Positions 1 through 12,925 of a DNA stretch of 64,000 nt are shown here, piece after piece. This stretch comes from Toxotes chatareus. Taxonomy: Eukaryota > Chordata > Actinopteri > Toxotidae. The stretch is from positions 12,082,001 through 12,146,000 of the forward strand of contig CM028890.1 of NCBI GenBank assembly GCA_016801885.1. Direction: 5' to 3'. Every line of letters begins with the position of its first letter. The stretch's first letter is position 1. The notes under the pieces were generated by a model. That model searched no databases. It saw only the letters and a program-made list of their open reading frames with translations, and was not told the DNA's origin. A program made the position numbers and the translations under genes.

Positions 1-274
1 AAACACAGACACACTCCTACGTGTGGAGACGCATTAATGAACATCCATATTTTTCCCTCTGGCTATAGTGTAATGTTCAATTTAATGGTCTAATGTTCCT
101 TAATGACTGCTTTATGTGCATGGGCTTATTGTGCATCTATCAACCTGAAGCACATCTAATCAGACAATTAGCCCTCATCTTGGGCTAATTTCCATGTATG
201 TATTCATCACCATAACTGGCTTTCTAATAGGAACACAAATGGATTTGTCACTTCTCTATCACATGGTAGACATG

Positions 275-293
275 CACACACACACACACACAC
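275..293. repeat. (CA)n microsatellite
   Basis: About nine uninterrupted CA units in upstream non-coding DNA. Confidence 0.9.
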
Positions 294-3200
294 CTACCTG
301 TCTGTGTGTCTGGGTGGACAAGCAGAGCAAAGCGTAGCATCAAACCAAGACAAATCCAGCTATGAGATAGGAGATATATGTACCTGACTATAGACCCACT
401 GATGCTGTAACAGTTAAACCCAGATATACCGAGCTGAGTCATTGACTGTTTATATGCAGGCTTGAAAGGAAAAAGGAAACGGACAAAAAAATAAAGTCCT
501 CCGGTGCAAACATGCACGAGAGAGCACGTAAACAGCTGTTAATATTTTTATGCTTGTACATCAATAACATCTCATCTCTGACATGTGCAGTCAGGCTTCT
601 GTTTTTTTTTTTTTTCTTCAATTTCTGTTTCTGTTAATGATTATTTCTCTCAGCTGTGATTTTTTTTTGCCCACTAATGCCATAGATAAACTTCAGGGTC
701 AAAAGACTAATACCCTAAATTATAAATTATAGCAAGTAATGAATATACACCAGCAGTCAATCCAGATCAATGGCACAGCCATTTTTATGCTGTCACAAAA
801 ATGGCTGTGATACGTTGTTTCAGTATCATTTTCATTTGTTGCAAGTTTTTTTTTTTTTTACTGTGTGCTTAACTCGTCTTAATTTATTTAATCACTAATT
901 TCACAACCTATACGGAGTGCAGTACATGTACTTTGTAGTAAGTGTTTCCTGCTGGGTGTGAATAGTTGTAAACATCTCAGTTTGTGTTACGTAGTGTGTG
1001 GGAGTAATAAATACTTCTGCACTGTTAGAGCTGGTGTGAAAGGATCACAAGCACAAAGAACAATTGTCTTGGTTTAAGTTGGCAGAGGCGCACACGCAAA
1101 ACTGCTGTATCTAAAACCATCTTTCACCATGATATACATTTCACATGAAGTGTACATTCACTGTATTGCGCATCAAATTATGAAGTTTGTTAAAATTAAA
1201 ACGACATCTTCTATGTGTAAAGGGTGATTTTTCATGTAGAATGCATTCCAGCTTTAGCTATATGGGCATTTCATCTGCACTCACTGATTTGGGAATATGC
1301 TGCACTGCTCTGCCTAATTACACATGGGTTAAACAGATAGGGTATCTTCGTCTGTTAATTAAATTTTCAGCCCTGGGATCTGACAAAATAGGTACATGAC
1401 CCTACTGTGCTTATTTACACACCGGACTGGTAAGATATTCCACACAGATTTCCGTTTTAAACAGCAATCATCGGCAGTGTAGCAGGTGTCCTCAGGATGC
1501 ACCCCGAACTCCAAGAATCCAAACACCATTTTCTCTGGATAATGAAAATAAAGCCTTTAATTGCATAAACAGGATTATTACGAGGAGCTCTCTGTTTATG
1601 CTCCGTGACCATTGCTTTTTACAATCATTGCAGTAGTGGCATTATTGTGTGCATGTTAATTACCTAGACACAATTTAATGCAACCTTTCACTTTCTATAG
1701 AAAACAACCTAGAATGGCCACAGATAATAAAAATAAACCCACATTTTATTGTGCTGCAAGTTACTGCACTACATTTGAGTACATGTTATTTGGAAGTAAA
1801 AGGCCTACTTGAATTTGTTTTCTGTACAGTTGTGATCTGATTGCTCTGTGTTATTACCTGTTAAAGGAACTGTTGCATTGCGACCAACCTACTGTGTATG
1901 TTGAATCATCAGATGTGAGTCTTTTACATTGAGGTTTGAGCCAGTTTGACTGCTTGATGTTATAATACTGTGTTTGTGCTTAGGTGAGTGGCTTGATCTT
2001 AAATATATGAGGTGAACACCACAAAACACATCCTAATGCTGTGCTCTGGTGCGTCCTGAAATATATTCATAGACTTGTTTTCCACAGAAGAGAATTTAGT
2101 ATTGGAGTGAACAAGGGGGGGGTAAAATATCTTCATCGTCTTAATGGAATACTTGGAGACTACTGATAGCAGCAGAGAGAGAAAAGAGAATTTCAAAGAG
2201 GGAGAGTAAAACAGAGAATGACAGAGGAAGCAAAACAGAGGAAGTGATATGATTACTGCCAGTGTTTGTCTCTTCGGTTGTTTTCATGCCCTAACCCTTC
2301 CATTGATTAAATAGTTTTATTACTCCTGCAGTCATTAAACATGAGAAGGTGAGCCACCTGCATCACTAGCCATGATTTGGAATCTGTGAAACTGCTAAAC
2401 ATTAGGTGGTAAAGCAGACAGAGGGAAATCTGTTTCAGAAGGGGCCAGTTTATTCTGACTGAGATGTTCTTATTGAGCTTCGCTTCAGGTTAGTAGCAGA
2501 ATGAAAGCCTTTACAGTTTATAAAAATCTATTGAAACAGGTGCACGGATAAGAACATGAAGGACTGACGTAGAGGCATAGAGGCATAAGAACGTGAGAGA
2601 GACATACAACTACATAAACATTCACGCACAAATAAGTGAGGACCAGTAAAGACAGGGACAGGCAGGGCAAAGAAAGGAGCAGCATAAACAGAGTGGAGAC
2701 AGGAGGTGAGAGTGACAGCAGCGGAAGCCTTTGATCTTAGGTTTCTAATCAATGGGGATTATGGTCTGTGTGCCTGTGTCAGTCCTGATTATGGCAGCGG
2801 TGCCAGCAGACATCGGTGCATCCAGAGGAGGAGCCGACAAGCTCCTTATTCTAAAGAGAGGTGCTCTGTGCACAGCCTTGTCTAGATGCATCTGATCAGA
2901 CGTTTGACAGGACTCAGAAAATCAGCGTGGATATAGATTCAGCATTTAGAAAACAGCAGAGAGTGCGACTACAAACCCAGTGTGTAAATCTTCGTCACAC
3001 CCAAAGATAGTCTGTAGAGACTGTACTGTCACACATAGTCAACCAAACTGCTACACGGTGATAATGTGCCAGCAGCGTGGGAGTGCGTCTCCACTACAGG
3101 GAGTAAACATTGTGAATACATGACACAGGAAATCCTATGAAACATAAGGTTACAGAAGACTATAAACTGCAACAAAAGGACAGACAGACCCTGGAGAACT

Positions 3201-5591
3201 ACTTTAAAATCTCTGAAAGTGAAATTCTTTCCACTTCCACTGACAGCAGTCAGATTTCACCACATATATCTGGGGAGTTGAGATGTCAGGATTTTACTGA
3301 CGTTTGTCTGAGACAGTGTTTGGGGTATGATGGATTATGCATCTTGTTTCTACTGTTCCTTACTTTTCTCCTATCTCCTTTGTCATTCCACACAGCTTAA
3401 TTTGTTCAGGTGAGGCTGGGCTGGCAATATGTTTTTTTACATTTTCGAAGTTGCAACTGCAAATCTTTATATGATATCCTGAAAGATCATGTGTTGATTA
3501 TTCTTAACTGTAAAAGCATTTGATCCTATACAGGGAAACTGAGGTGTCACAGCAGCAAAAACACCTGCATAGTATAGATGTGGAAAAACTAGAGTACTGT
3601 GAGCAGATGCTATAAACAAAATAAAGCACTGGAAAACAACAGTAACCACAAAGTGTATCAAGACATTAAAAAATCACAAATAACAGAAAAATGTATATTT
3701 AGACCAAAGATGACACGATGTGGGAGCATGTAATTGGATATCTACTGACTGCAGGAGTTTATTGTGAGACATTTGAAAGTTACTGAATGTTCTGACATAA
3801 GCAAATAATGGTTTTTCAGTGACTCCTAACAGTGTTTTGTGTACATTTTTAGTTGAGGAGAGCTGCACGTTGCAGTGTGAACTGCATGTTGTCTTAATGA
3901 ACCAGACCTGGGGGCCCCTCCTGGCAACATTTTGCCAGGCAGACTTTTTGGGTCCTATGAGAAAACTTGTTCAGCAGCATCAGAAGATTATGTTGTAAAT
4001 TTTGTTAAAGTCTTGGAAATATACAATTCATTTTGGGACCATAGCGCCACCTAGATTATTATTCTACTGTCCTACATTAAGGATGTTTTTGACCGTGGTA
4101 ACCTGATGGAATTTAAGAAAAAGTTATCACCATACAACTAAACCATGTGGTTCACTTTTTTCACAAATTTCCCAGAACTAGTCTCATTCTAAAGTCTGAT
4201 TAACATTTGGAAACAAGAACTTTTCTTTAAACTATGCTTTTTTATTAATAGCTGTTCGTGAGATTTTATTCTGTTGCTACTTTTGCTCAGTTAAGATGTT
4301 GCTGCTGAAAACAGTCTGTCACAGTGACAGGCTCTCTGCTAATGAACTGGACCTTTGTATCTCCCCCTCACCGGGCTATTCCTGGAACTGATAGCTTCAC
4401 AGTCTGATGTCCCGGTACAGCGATGTAGCTGAGATAACCCATTCAATCTGACCTTACCTTCCTTTGTACTGGAAGCTTTCTCCAATTTGACCTTGTGTTA
4501 GGTCGATCAATACTGGATGTCTCAACAGTCTGACCCAACCTCTTAAAAACATGAACTTTACCTTCAAACTTTACTTTAAAATGTGATTGTGATGTCTGAG
4601 TGGTTTTCTTTACCAAGATTATGTCCAGGCGTGATTAATAATGCCTTTACTGGTATTATGGCTTTCAGACAACATAAACAGTGGCTACTGATACATGTGT
4701 ATTTTGTAAAGTCTGATCTGGCATAAAAATGCATTGCCAGACATATCCCTCAGTATTACAAGTGGCATCTTAATAACCATAAAGCTTTGCAAGCATATAT
4801 TATTAGCATATATTCATTGTGTCCCGCATGGAAAAGATGCAGAGATTAAATAAGGTGATGGCAGGAATCAGGCAACACAGCTTACAAGAGCAGTTCCCTG
4901 TGTACATGTTGTCCAATTCTTACTGCAGAGAAATTGAAGTTGTACCTTTCAAGCAAAACCAAAAAAAACATCAAAGCAAGTTGCAAAAGTACACAATTTC
5001 TAAATTGCAAAAGTAATTTGACAGTGCAGTCAAAACAACAACAAAACCAGGTACAGAACAGCACCCAGTCCTCAAAGTAAGTTTTTAAAGAGTTTGGCTT
5101 GATCTCATTAGACTGGTTGTTCAAAGAGTCTGGCGGAGCCCTGATGGGGAAAGCTCAATAATCCGTAGTCGTCTGTCTAGACTGTGAAATGACCAGAGCA
5201 GCGCTGCCTCAGGATTTCAAGCTGTGCTTGGGCTCACAGGGGCTTAAAACCTCAGAAACACCTAGGCGCTAGTCCAAGATGTGTCTTAAAGGTAATGAAT
5301 AACATTTGTAGATGAGTCCATTGCATTAGTAGTGAAGTCAGGCAACAACCAGGCTTCTATAAGAGCATGCTTTCTGAGAGCCTTAGGTTAAAACCACCCT
5401 TAAAGATCAATGAATTCTTCATATATCTGATGATAAGTGGAAATATAATAAATCCTACAGACTGGAACTGTACCCACAGATTTGTGCCTGAAGACGGTCA
5501 ATAGTACTTTTGTGCTTACCCTCATGAAATGATTGTCAACAGACTTGACCAGTCAGATTATTTGTCTACATTTCAAAATTCTTTATATCCC

Positions 5592-5770
5592 CTCAGTAAT
5601 GAAAGTCTGACCAATCACAGGCTCACCAATCTGTCCCAACAGGTTGTAGCTCAATCAATAATAAAAGTCTTATGAGTCCAATCATAGCTTGATCAATAAT
5701 TTATGTTTTACAGTGTGACTCAGCTGGAGTCGGACCTCGGTCAATAATGGAGGTCCAACCAATCTAACCC
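5592..5770. repeat. Degenerate short repeat built on (G)TCAATAATGAAAGTC
   Basis: Four loosely related blocks at about 5592, 5650, 5688 and 5738 share TCAATAAT or TCAGTAAT followed by an AAGTC or AGGTC-like and CCAATC-like segment, spaced 38-58 bp apart. Related fragments occur near 4501 and 5146. Divergence is high, so this could be an old minisatellite or chance in AT-rich DNA. Confidence 0.35.
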
Positions 5771-7769
5771 TTCTGGGACAGACTGAGTATTAAAAAAGTT
5801 GCAATATTGTGGTAGTTCCAGGGAAGGACTTGTTGATTTTTTTGTGGCAAAATAATTTCGTACTTTTCATAAATTATTGATATACAATATATCCACAACT
5901 TTCACAGACAATGGTCAACAAATTCTTGAATTGTATTATATTTGTGCAGACAGTTAATACGGAATATCATCCCACTAAAAGATCATCTTCCCTACTGCGT
6001 TATCAGAAAATCCTTTCTTTTTTCTTTCCTCTGAGCTTCACTTTGTGTTAACAGATTAAAAAAAAAATCATGAGAAAGATAATGAAAGATAAGGCATGCC
6101 AGGTACAAGGAGATTGCACAGGCTGATGACATATTTCACAGAAGTTATAATAAAAAAAAAAAATGATGGCACATGGCATTCAAAACTAAAACTAACTGAC
6201 AAGCCTGTTTCAACATGTGTGAAACGTAACCATTACTATCACTAGAGTATGTTATTTATGTTTCCCCATTTCTGCGAGAACACTAAATTTAGAAACAGAT
6301 TTCATAAAAGTGGGACAATGTCACTACAAACTGTTGCCGATACCTGTAATAATTCCTGTCAATAAAAACTTTAAAATAACCACCTATTGTGGTTCTTTGC
6401 TATTGAGCTGTTTATTTGGTAATTGAATACAATCCCTGCTGAGCGCCGGGAGCACTTCTCCCCTCACTGTCGTGGCATCGAACAGACAGCACCAACAGAG
6501 GAACGTGTCAATCCTTTTGATCCCTCGTAGTTACTTTATCATCTCCACACAGCTTACGGTATTGGATTTTTGCTACATTTTGTGTGTCGCATCAACCCAC
6601 TTTTGTGTCATAGAAGAGAGAGAAAAGCAGATAGCACAGGTGGGAGGAGTATCACTGGGTTTTTTTTTTTCCCACCTATTTACTGTATATAAAAGGTACA
6701 GGAGGATGCCTTGTCATTTCTGTCCCACAAGAAACAGAAGCCTTTGAAAGAGGAAGATGAAAGGAGAGAAATGGCTTGCTGGAAAGGGAGGGAGAGAGAC
6801 CGGCAGACAACAACAGCTCATGAGGTGACAAACGGGAGGTTTTTGAAGTTTCTTTTTTTTTTTTTTTTTTTGTTTTAGGTCATGCCTGAGCAAAAAGATA
6901 GGGGCAGAGAATTGAGTGAAAAGAGGGGAAAGGGAGGCGGAGGACTACAAGTGCATGTCAAGCTCAGACAGGCTGTTTGATGTGTTTTATGCAGGTACCA
7001 CAGCCACAGAGAGGAGAGACAGATTAGAAAATAATACTGCTTTCTAAAAACCTTATACATATGCTTTGCACCTAATACACATCAAATAACAAATGCTAAA
7101 GAACTGTGAGAAATAAGACAGACGAAAAAAAAGAGAAAGAAACATTCTTGTTTGTTTGGTCTGCACTTAATGTAACTGAAATGCAGAGCAACTTTTGGTT
7201 TAGTTTACCAGCACTTTCTACCTTTATATTTTTAATTTGAATTTGTTTTTATTTTTTATTCTAAAATGACCAGCAGGCAGCTCTGAAATGGAAAATGAGT
7301 TTGCTAAAAGCCATGTATTGTGTCAGAACAGAATAGAGGAGCAGTGGGTATTCAGCTGTAGCAGACAGTGAGAGAGAAAGAAATCTATTCAACTCCTCCT
7401 GACTCATAGCTGGCTGAACTCAAAAAGGACTTAAGCATTTACCTCCACTCTCTAAATTTTTTACTGCCCTCTCATGGTCTTTCATCCCTCTGTTCTGTCT
7501 CCTGCGCTCTTTTTCTGGATCTCTCTCGTCTAACTTTCCCCTCTGGTAGCTTTTCATCTTATTCGGTCTTTCCCACTTTTGACTCTGTGCTTTTCTTCTC
7601 ATACTGTCTGTCTCCTGCTTCTTTTATTCTGTCTGCTCTCTTTTTTTATCTTGTCAGCGTGCATCTGCAGTTGCAGTTCATCTCATCACTCGTTTTTAAT
7701 TTAATAAACAAGTTCCATATGTTCAGCAAGACCACTAATAGTTCTGCGAGGGGCTAAATGGGAGATGTA

Positions 7770-7935
7770 GGAAAGACCACCTGAGTCGAGTCCAAGAGAA
7801 GTGTGACTCTGAGTCAAAGCTGAAACCGGAAAAGAGTTGAGATGGAGTCAAGGAGGAGTTCAGATACATCTAGCTATGAGATGGAGACAAGACCCCAAAA
7901 ATCTGAGTACTCTCTCAAGACCAAACTCAAACTTG
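7770..7935. repeat. GAGTC/GAGAC-rich degenerate tract
   Basis: The segment repeats GAGTC, GAGTT and GAGAC-type words (for example gagtcgagtcc, ctgagtcaa, gatggagtcaag, gatggagacaag) at irregular short spacing. It resembles a decayed minisatellite; no gene is visible in it. Confidence 0.4.
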
Positions 7936-10900
7936 GGCTAGGATATAACTAACACCTATTCAGTTCTCTTTTTTTGTTTTGTTTTGTGAGTTTTGAGTGT
8001 TAACTACAACATAAACCTTAGAGAACACAGTCAGTCGCGTTTAATCATGCAGGGTCAGGAAATCAACGGTGGTGTACTCTCATACAAAGTAGTGCACAGA
8101 CTGTGAATTGCAATCTGTTACTGTGCATGTACTTGCAGACGACTGCTGGTGACACTGACTATGTCACTGAAAATTACAAGAAATGACAGACTTCTTTTAA
8201 TTGGTTGCACTTGCCAGCTTGCATGTCATCTTTCACAGACTTGGGGCCACACTGGATAGAAATGTAAGATGCTTATCTGGTGTTTTTATCTTTCAAAATA
8301 AAACTCTTGGCAGGATTTCCACATGGCCTGGGTCTACTGTATTGGCCACTGTCGTAACTGACAAAAGATTACATTTGTAACTTAAGTTTGACTGAACTCA
8401 ACTTGTTTTGACCACGTAAAGTGTTTTTAGGGAACATGTTGCCAAGGGGTTGTTATATGGCTGTATGGCTTTTTAATTTCCTGCCACCATGGTACATGGT
8501 ATGCGTGACATTATGTCACCATGCTGGCATCTGTGGTTCTGTAAACACATTCTTATGAACCTGATAACTCAACAATGATATATAAATGTAGATGATCTGT
8601 TTAGATTTTACAGCTTGCCTGTGCATAAATGTGCATATTAATGAGGGAACATTGATTTCCCGGAAATTGCTGTAACTCCTTAACACTTTAATTCCAACAT
8701 GTTTTAATTGAGTTGGTATAAAAAATTAATCAATGAGCTAATTAGCTTAAATAGGAGGAAACTGATTTTTCTTGTGGACATGACAACTCAAAAACAGTGG
8801 CTAGTAGAAATATCAAACTTACACCACAGGTACTCCATATGGCGTAGATGATCAGGTTTTGATTTGCCTTGCTGCATAGATTTACATTCTAATAAGTGTT
8901 TAAACCAGGGTTGTGAGCTTACATATTCTTTTACATGGGACATAAGGCAATCCAGTCCTGAAGGACAGCAGAGCTCTGTGGCTCAGAAGCTATTTCAGGC
9001 TATAGCTACATAGACAGTATTTAGTAGCATAAATCCATTGTTGTTTTTGGTCACTTTATTTCTTTGCCTTCTTTAGCTGTGGATTAGTCATTAGTAAATT
9101 ACCAATTAGGAGAAAAAGGCAGTAAACGAAGTCTTATAATTAAAAGAAATGCAAACATCTGAGGTATAAATTAAGACAAATACCTTCAGAAGATAAAATA
9201 GCGTCTAGCTCTTCCTAACTGCATGTTGATTCAATTCTCCCTGTGAACATTTGTTTACATTCTCCCTGATAAATTGATTGTAGTGTACAGCATGGAGGCT
9301 GCAGTCATCAACGGCCTGAGGTTGTATTATTTGCTGTAGAATGGAATCCATTTCTTGGTCCCATCTTTGCCCTGAAACAGCCCAGAGACGGAGGAAAAGA
9401 CTTGTGCAGTCCTCCGGTTGCGGGAGCAGCCAATGAACAGAGCCCAATGGTCCTGAAAGACAAGGCAATTTGGCCAGAGTGATGGGAATAATGAGAAAAG
9501 CATCGTAATGTTGCCAGAGTCCAATTTACAAGGTGGAGAGAGAGATTGAGAGAGAGACAGATAGAGCTAAAAAAGAAAAGCAGGGACAGAGAGGGAATAG
9601 AGGAATGTAAGAGACGGGAGGGAGAGTGAGCGATCACCCACGCAAAAAGGCCTGGTATTGGTTTTGTGTTCATGTTGAGGTGGCTGCACATTAACCTGTG
9701 CAAATGGAGGTTATGGCTTTACTTCCATAGGGTGAGCAAGGAGGGGATAACAGGGCCGCTGCCAGAGAAAGAAAAAGCAATGAACGTAGCAGAGAGAAAA
9801 TTCAGTCCTTCCATCTGTACAGTATGTGACTTTCAGCCTGAGAATCAGCCGCAGATGTGTCATTATACACCACATCTCTAGAAGAACAGATTTACCGTGC
9901 AGAGTGGGAAAAAAATGACTTTTAGGGATAAAGAAAATCCTTAGAGAAAGACAGAAAATGAAAACCCTGTCAGAGAGATAAAAGGAGATGGTGAAAATGA
10001 CAAAAAGAGATAATGAAAAATGAGAGAAGACGGACCAGGAGAGAGCAAAGGTGATTTTCAGAAAGAGGTGAATAAAATCATGAGGAAGGAAAAAAGTGAT
10101 AGTACGGCAGAAAATTCTCCACTTGGCCACTCTGCTCTCTCCTGACTCCACATTATGACACAGCAGTGTGAAGCTACAGAGCAGAGACAAGATTTCAGCA
10201 GATGGATGTTTTCTTGGCCCTGCCCTCTAACCAGTTCAGTTCAGGCCTGAGACCAACATCCAGCCTGCAGCATCTTAAACCAGATGCAGCCCTTGATGCC
10301 TCCCTTTGCACTGACTGCACACAATCACAGTGTCTCTCTGAACGCCTGTGTATCTCTGTGTTTCAGCAGCTGGGGAGGCGCTGGAGATTACCATCGCAGC
10401 TGGATAACGGAAGACATAAACGTTCAAACTGTCCTCCCCTTGACTTGTAAAGGGATAGTGACAGCAAACTGCTCCCAAGGCTGACTTATCAGTTCTCGCT
10501 GAGCCCCTCCCCCAGGGCCGCAGCGAGGAAAGAGACCACATACACAGATTGAGACATAATGTCTACAGGGCAGACAGCAAGCACTTAGTTGGGAGGCAAC
10601 AGTCTAAAAAGCCCTGTGGCCATGGGAAGACTAGCGAGACACACATACACAGGGAGAGTTAATGAAGCTTTCCAGTGCATATCCCTCCATAATCTAATGG
10701 GGATGTTAATCTCCTGTGGGTCCCTAACTGCTAAAACACACACACACACCCATACATGCTTTTTTTTATTGCAAGAGAGACTGTGATCACAAGCAGTGTG
10801 TGGGAAGAGAAGCATTCAGTGGCTGCTTCTTGTTTCATGATGCAGCTGGTTGGATGAGAGAGGCTTGTTTAGCTGTTTGCTCTTTTTCTTCAGCTCTCTT

Positions 10901-12743
10901 TGTTGTATATCTTAAACCCATTTGTCATTTCTTGTTCATTATTAAATCCCTGTAGTCATTTTACTCTTTTCTGTAATTATATTGTGTTAATTCTCACATT
11001 TTTTTTTTCTTTTTTGTCTCAGGCTTTCCCTCATGTTTTTTTAATACCTGATGTTGTCCATCCTCACAAATTCCAGGCTAAACCTTCCCACGTCATTTAC
11101 ACTTTGCACTAAATATGGACTGCGTATGGTCTGTATAGGAATAAGATGATGAAAACAGCGTGTTAATGCAACACCTCCTGAAGGTGCTCTGCCAGGTGTA
11201 AATGCAGTCTGCATTTTGATAGAAAGCCCACGGGAATAAAAAACGTCATGACCCATTGTCAATTTTGCCATCCACTCTGCTTCACTAAAGAGCCGCAGGC
11301 ACAATACACTCCCACAAGTCATGGCTCCTTTCACTCATGCATGGTGGAGAATCATTATGGATGCGAGAGGGAGTAGCGCTCACAGCAGCTGTTAATTCTG
11401 TTGCGGTAATAACAACCTGTCGTCTTTTTGTGGCTTCCTATGACAGACTTATGAAAGACAACTCTTCACACCTCCGGTGAAAACTAAGAACGAGCTGTAC
11501 AGCACTGGGAAGCCCTGGGTAAATCTTTATGTGGCCCCTTTTTCCGTTTTTCCCACCAAAACCAAAGTCAAGCATTAACTTAACCGCAACATTTTTTTCT
11601 CAGAAAACAGATATAAATTTGAGCCTCCATAGAAATCCCTGATTTTTTCTAACACGCTGTCTACTAAACTAAAAACTACAGTACCCAGCTGTTCTACAAA
11701 AGAAATGAAAGAATATTTATGACCCATTGTTAAGATTTACATCTTCAGACATAACCAGTGGGCTTTGGTCTTACAGACAAGTTAATGAAATCAGTTAGTA
11801 TTGAGAGATCATCTGTAGACCATGCTGCTTCCTCTGTGCTCGACACTTCACACCCACACTATAGTGAGTGACAGTCACAACACAACCACGCTGGTATAAA
11901 GTTAGAACAACAAAACCAAACGAACTTTGATCTCCTGTTTGAGGGACATACAGTCAGTGGTTAGCTGTTAGGTAAACTTACTTGTTAACAAACTTCCAAC
12001 TCCTCAAAACAGTGAATAATATAACTAAAGATGAATGTGTTAAGTATGCAGACAGGGCCAAGAGGTTCAACTAAAGTCAGCAAGCTGTGTGATCTAAGCA
12101 GAGTTGCAGTTGTTGCCAGGTGGGAGGTGCAGTAAAAAAAGACAGAAACTCAAAAATCATACAGTCAGTGGCAGCTCTATCTGCGGGGTGGGGGGGGGAG
12201 AAAAAAGCTGTCAACACGAGAGGTCAAAGGAAAACAAACAGGAAGGAGAGACAAAAGTAGAAAAATAATAGCTCACTGAGTCGTCTCTTGACAACTCACG
12301 AAACATGACAGTCACATCCCTTGCCTGAACAGAGCTGATGTTGTGAGGCTTGTGCGGATGTAGCTGAAAAACCAGATTCAGCAATAACATCATATGGAAG
12401 CCTGGTAGATTATAGACTGCTAGGTAGGTATACCTAATAAAGTGTTTTACAGACTGTAAGTTAAGGTCAAATAGGCCAATGTATAATCCACAAATTGAAG
12501 GTAAAGTCTTTAAATTAGGGTCTGTTTATAAGCATGAGCATTGCTTGATAAAGCCACAAAGCAGCATAAAGCCCTTTGCAGTGTGAGCTTTTGACCTGAT
12601 GAGTGCAAACACAAATCCCAATAATCCCTTAAGTGAAATTTGCATTGGACTCTCTGATTGTTACCGACACCCTTCCAGCACAGCCTCTCCACTCACTTCA
12701 TTGCATTAAAAGCTATTAGTGAGTTACCAAAAATCCAAACAGA

Positions 12744-12757
12744 CCCTTATTTGTTGC
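12744..12757 (+). repeat. Target-site duplication, left copy
   Basis: cccttatttgttgc, identical to 12912-12925; the pair brackets the repeat insertion at 12758-12911. Confidence 0.85.
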
Positions 12758-12911
12758 GGGGGGGAGCTGGAGCCTATCTCAGCTGACTATGGGCAAGAGG
12801 CGGGTCACACCCTGGACTGGTCGCCAGTCAATCGCAGGGCTGACACACAAAGACAGACAACCACACACACTCACACCTACGGGCAATTTAGAGTAGCCAA
12901 TTAACCTAACC
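12758..12911 (-). mobile_element. Partial copy of the teleost GGGCGGCAYGGTG-type repeat, flanked by a 14-bp direct repeat
   Basis: The + strand reads ggagctggagcctatctc, later gactggtcgccagtcaatcg, and ends tagagtagccaattaacct. Read on the minus strand this is the interior and 3' part of a very common teleost interspersed repeat (memory, not searched). It is bounded by an exact 14-bp duplication cccttatttgttgc at 12744-12757 and 12912-12925. A 14-bp target duplication fits target-primed retrotransposition better than most DNA transposons. Short open frames inside are artefacts of the repeat. Confidence 0.8.
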
Positions 12912-12925
12912 CCCTTATTTGTTGC
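12912..12925 (+). repeat. Target-site duplication, right copy
   Basis: cccttatttgttgc, exact copy of 12744-12757 on the other side of the inserted repeat. Confidence 0.85.

Noticed and set aside
9711..10190. 159-residue open frame on the minus strand
   Set aside because: Low-complexity Phe/Leu/Ser-rich translation of an A/G-rich + strand; no start context, domain or similarity that I recognise.
12418..12450. ggtaggtatacctaataaag as a LINE 3' end
   Set aside because: The motif resembles a common vertebrate repeat tail (GGTGTACCTAATAAAGTG), but only about 25 bp match and no adjoining element is visible.
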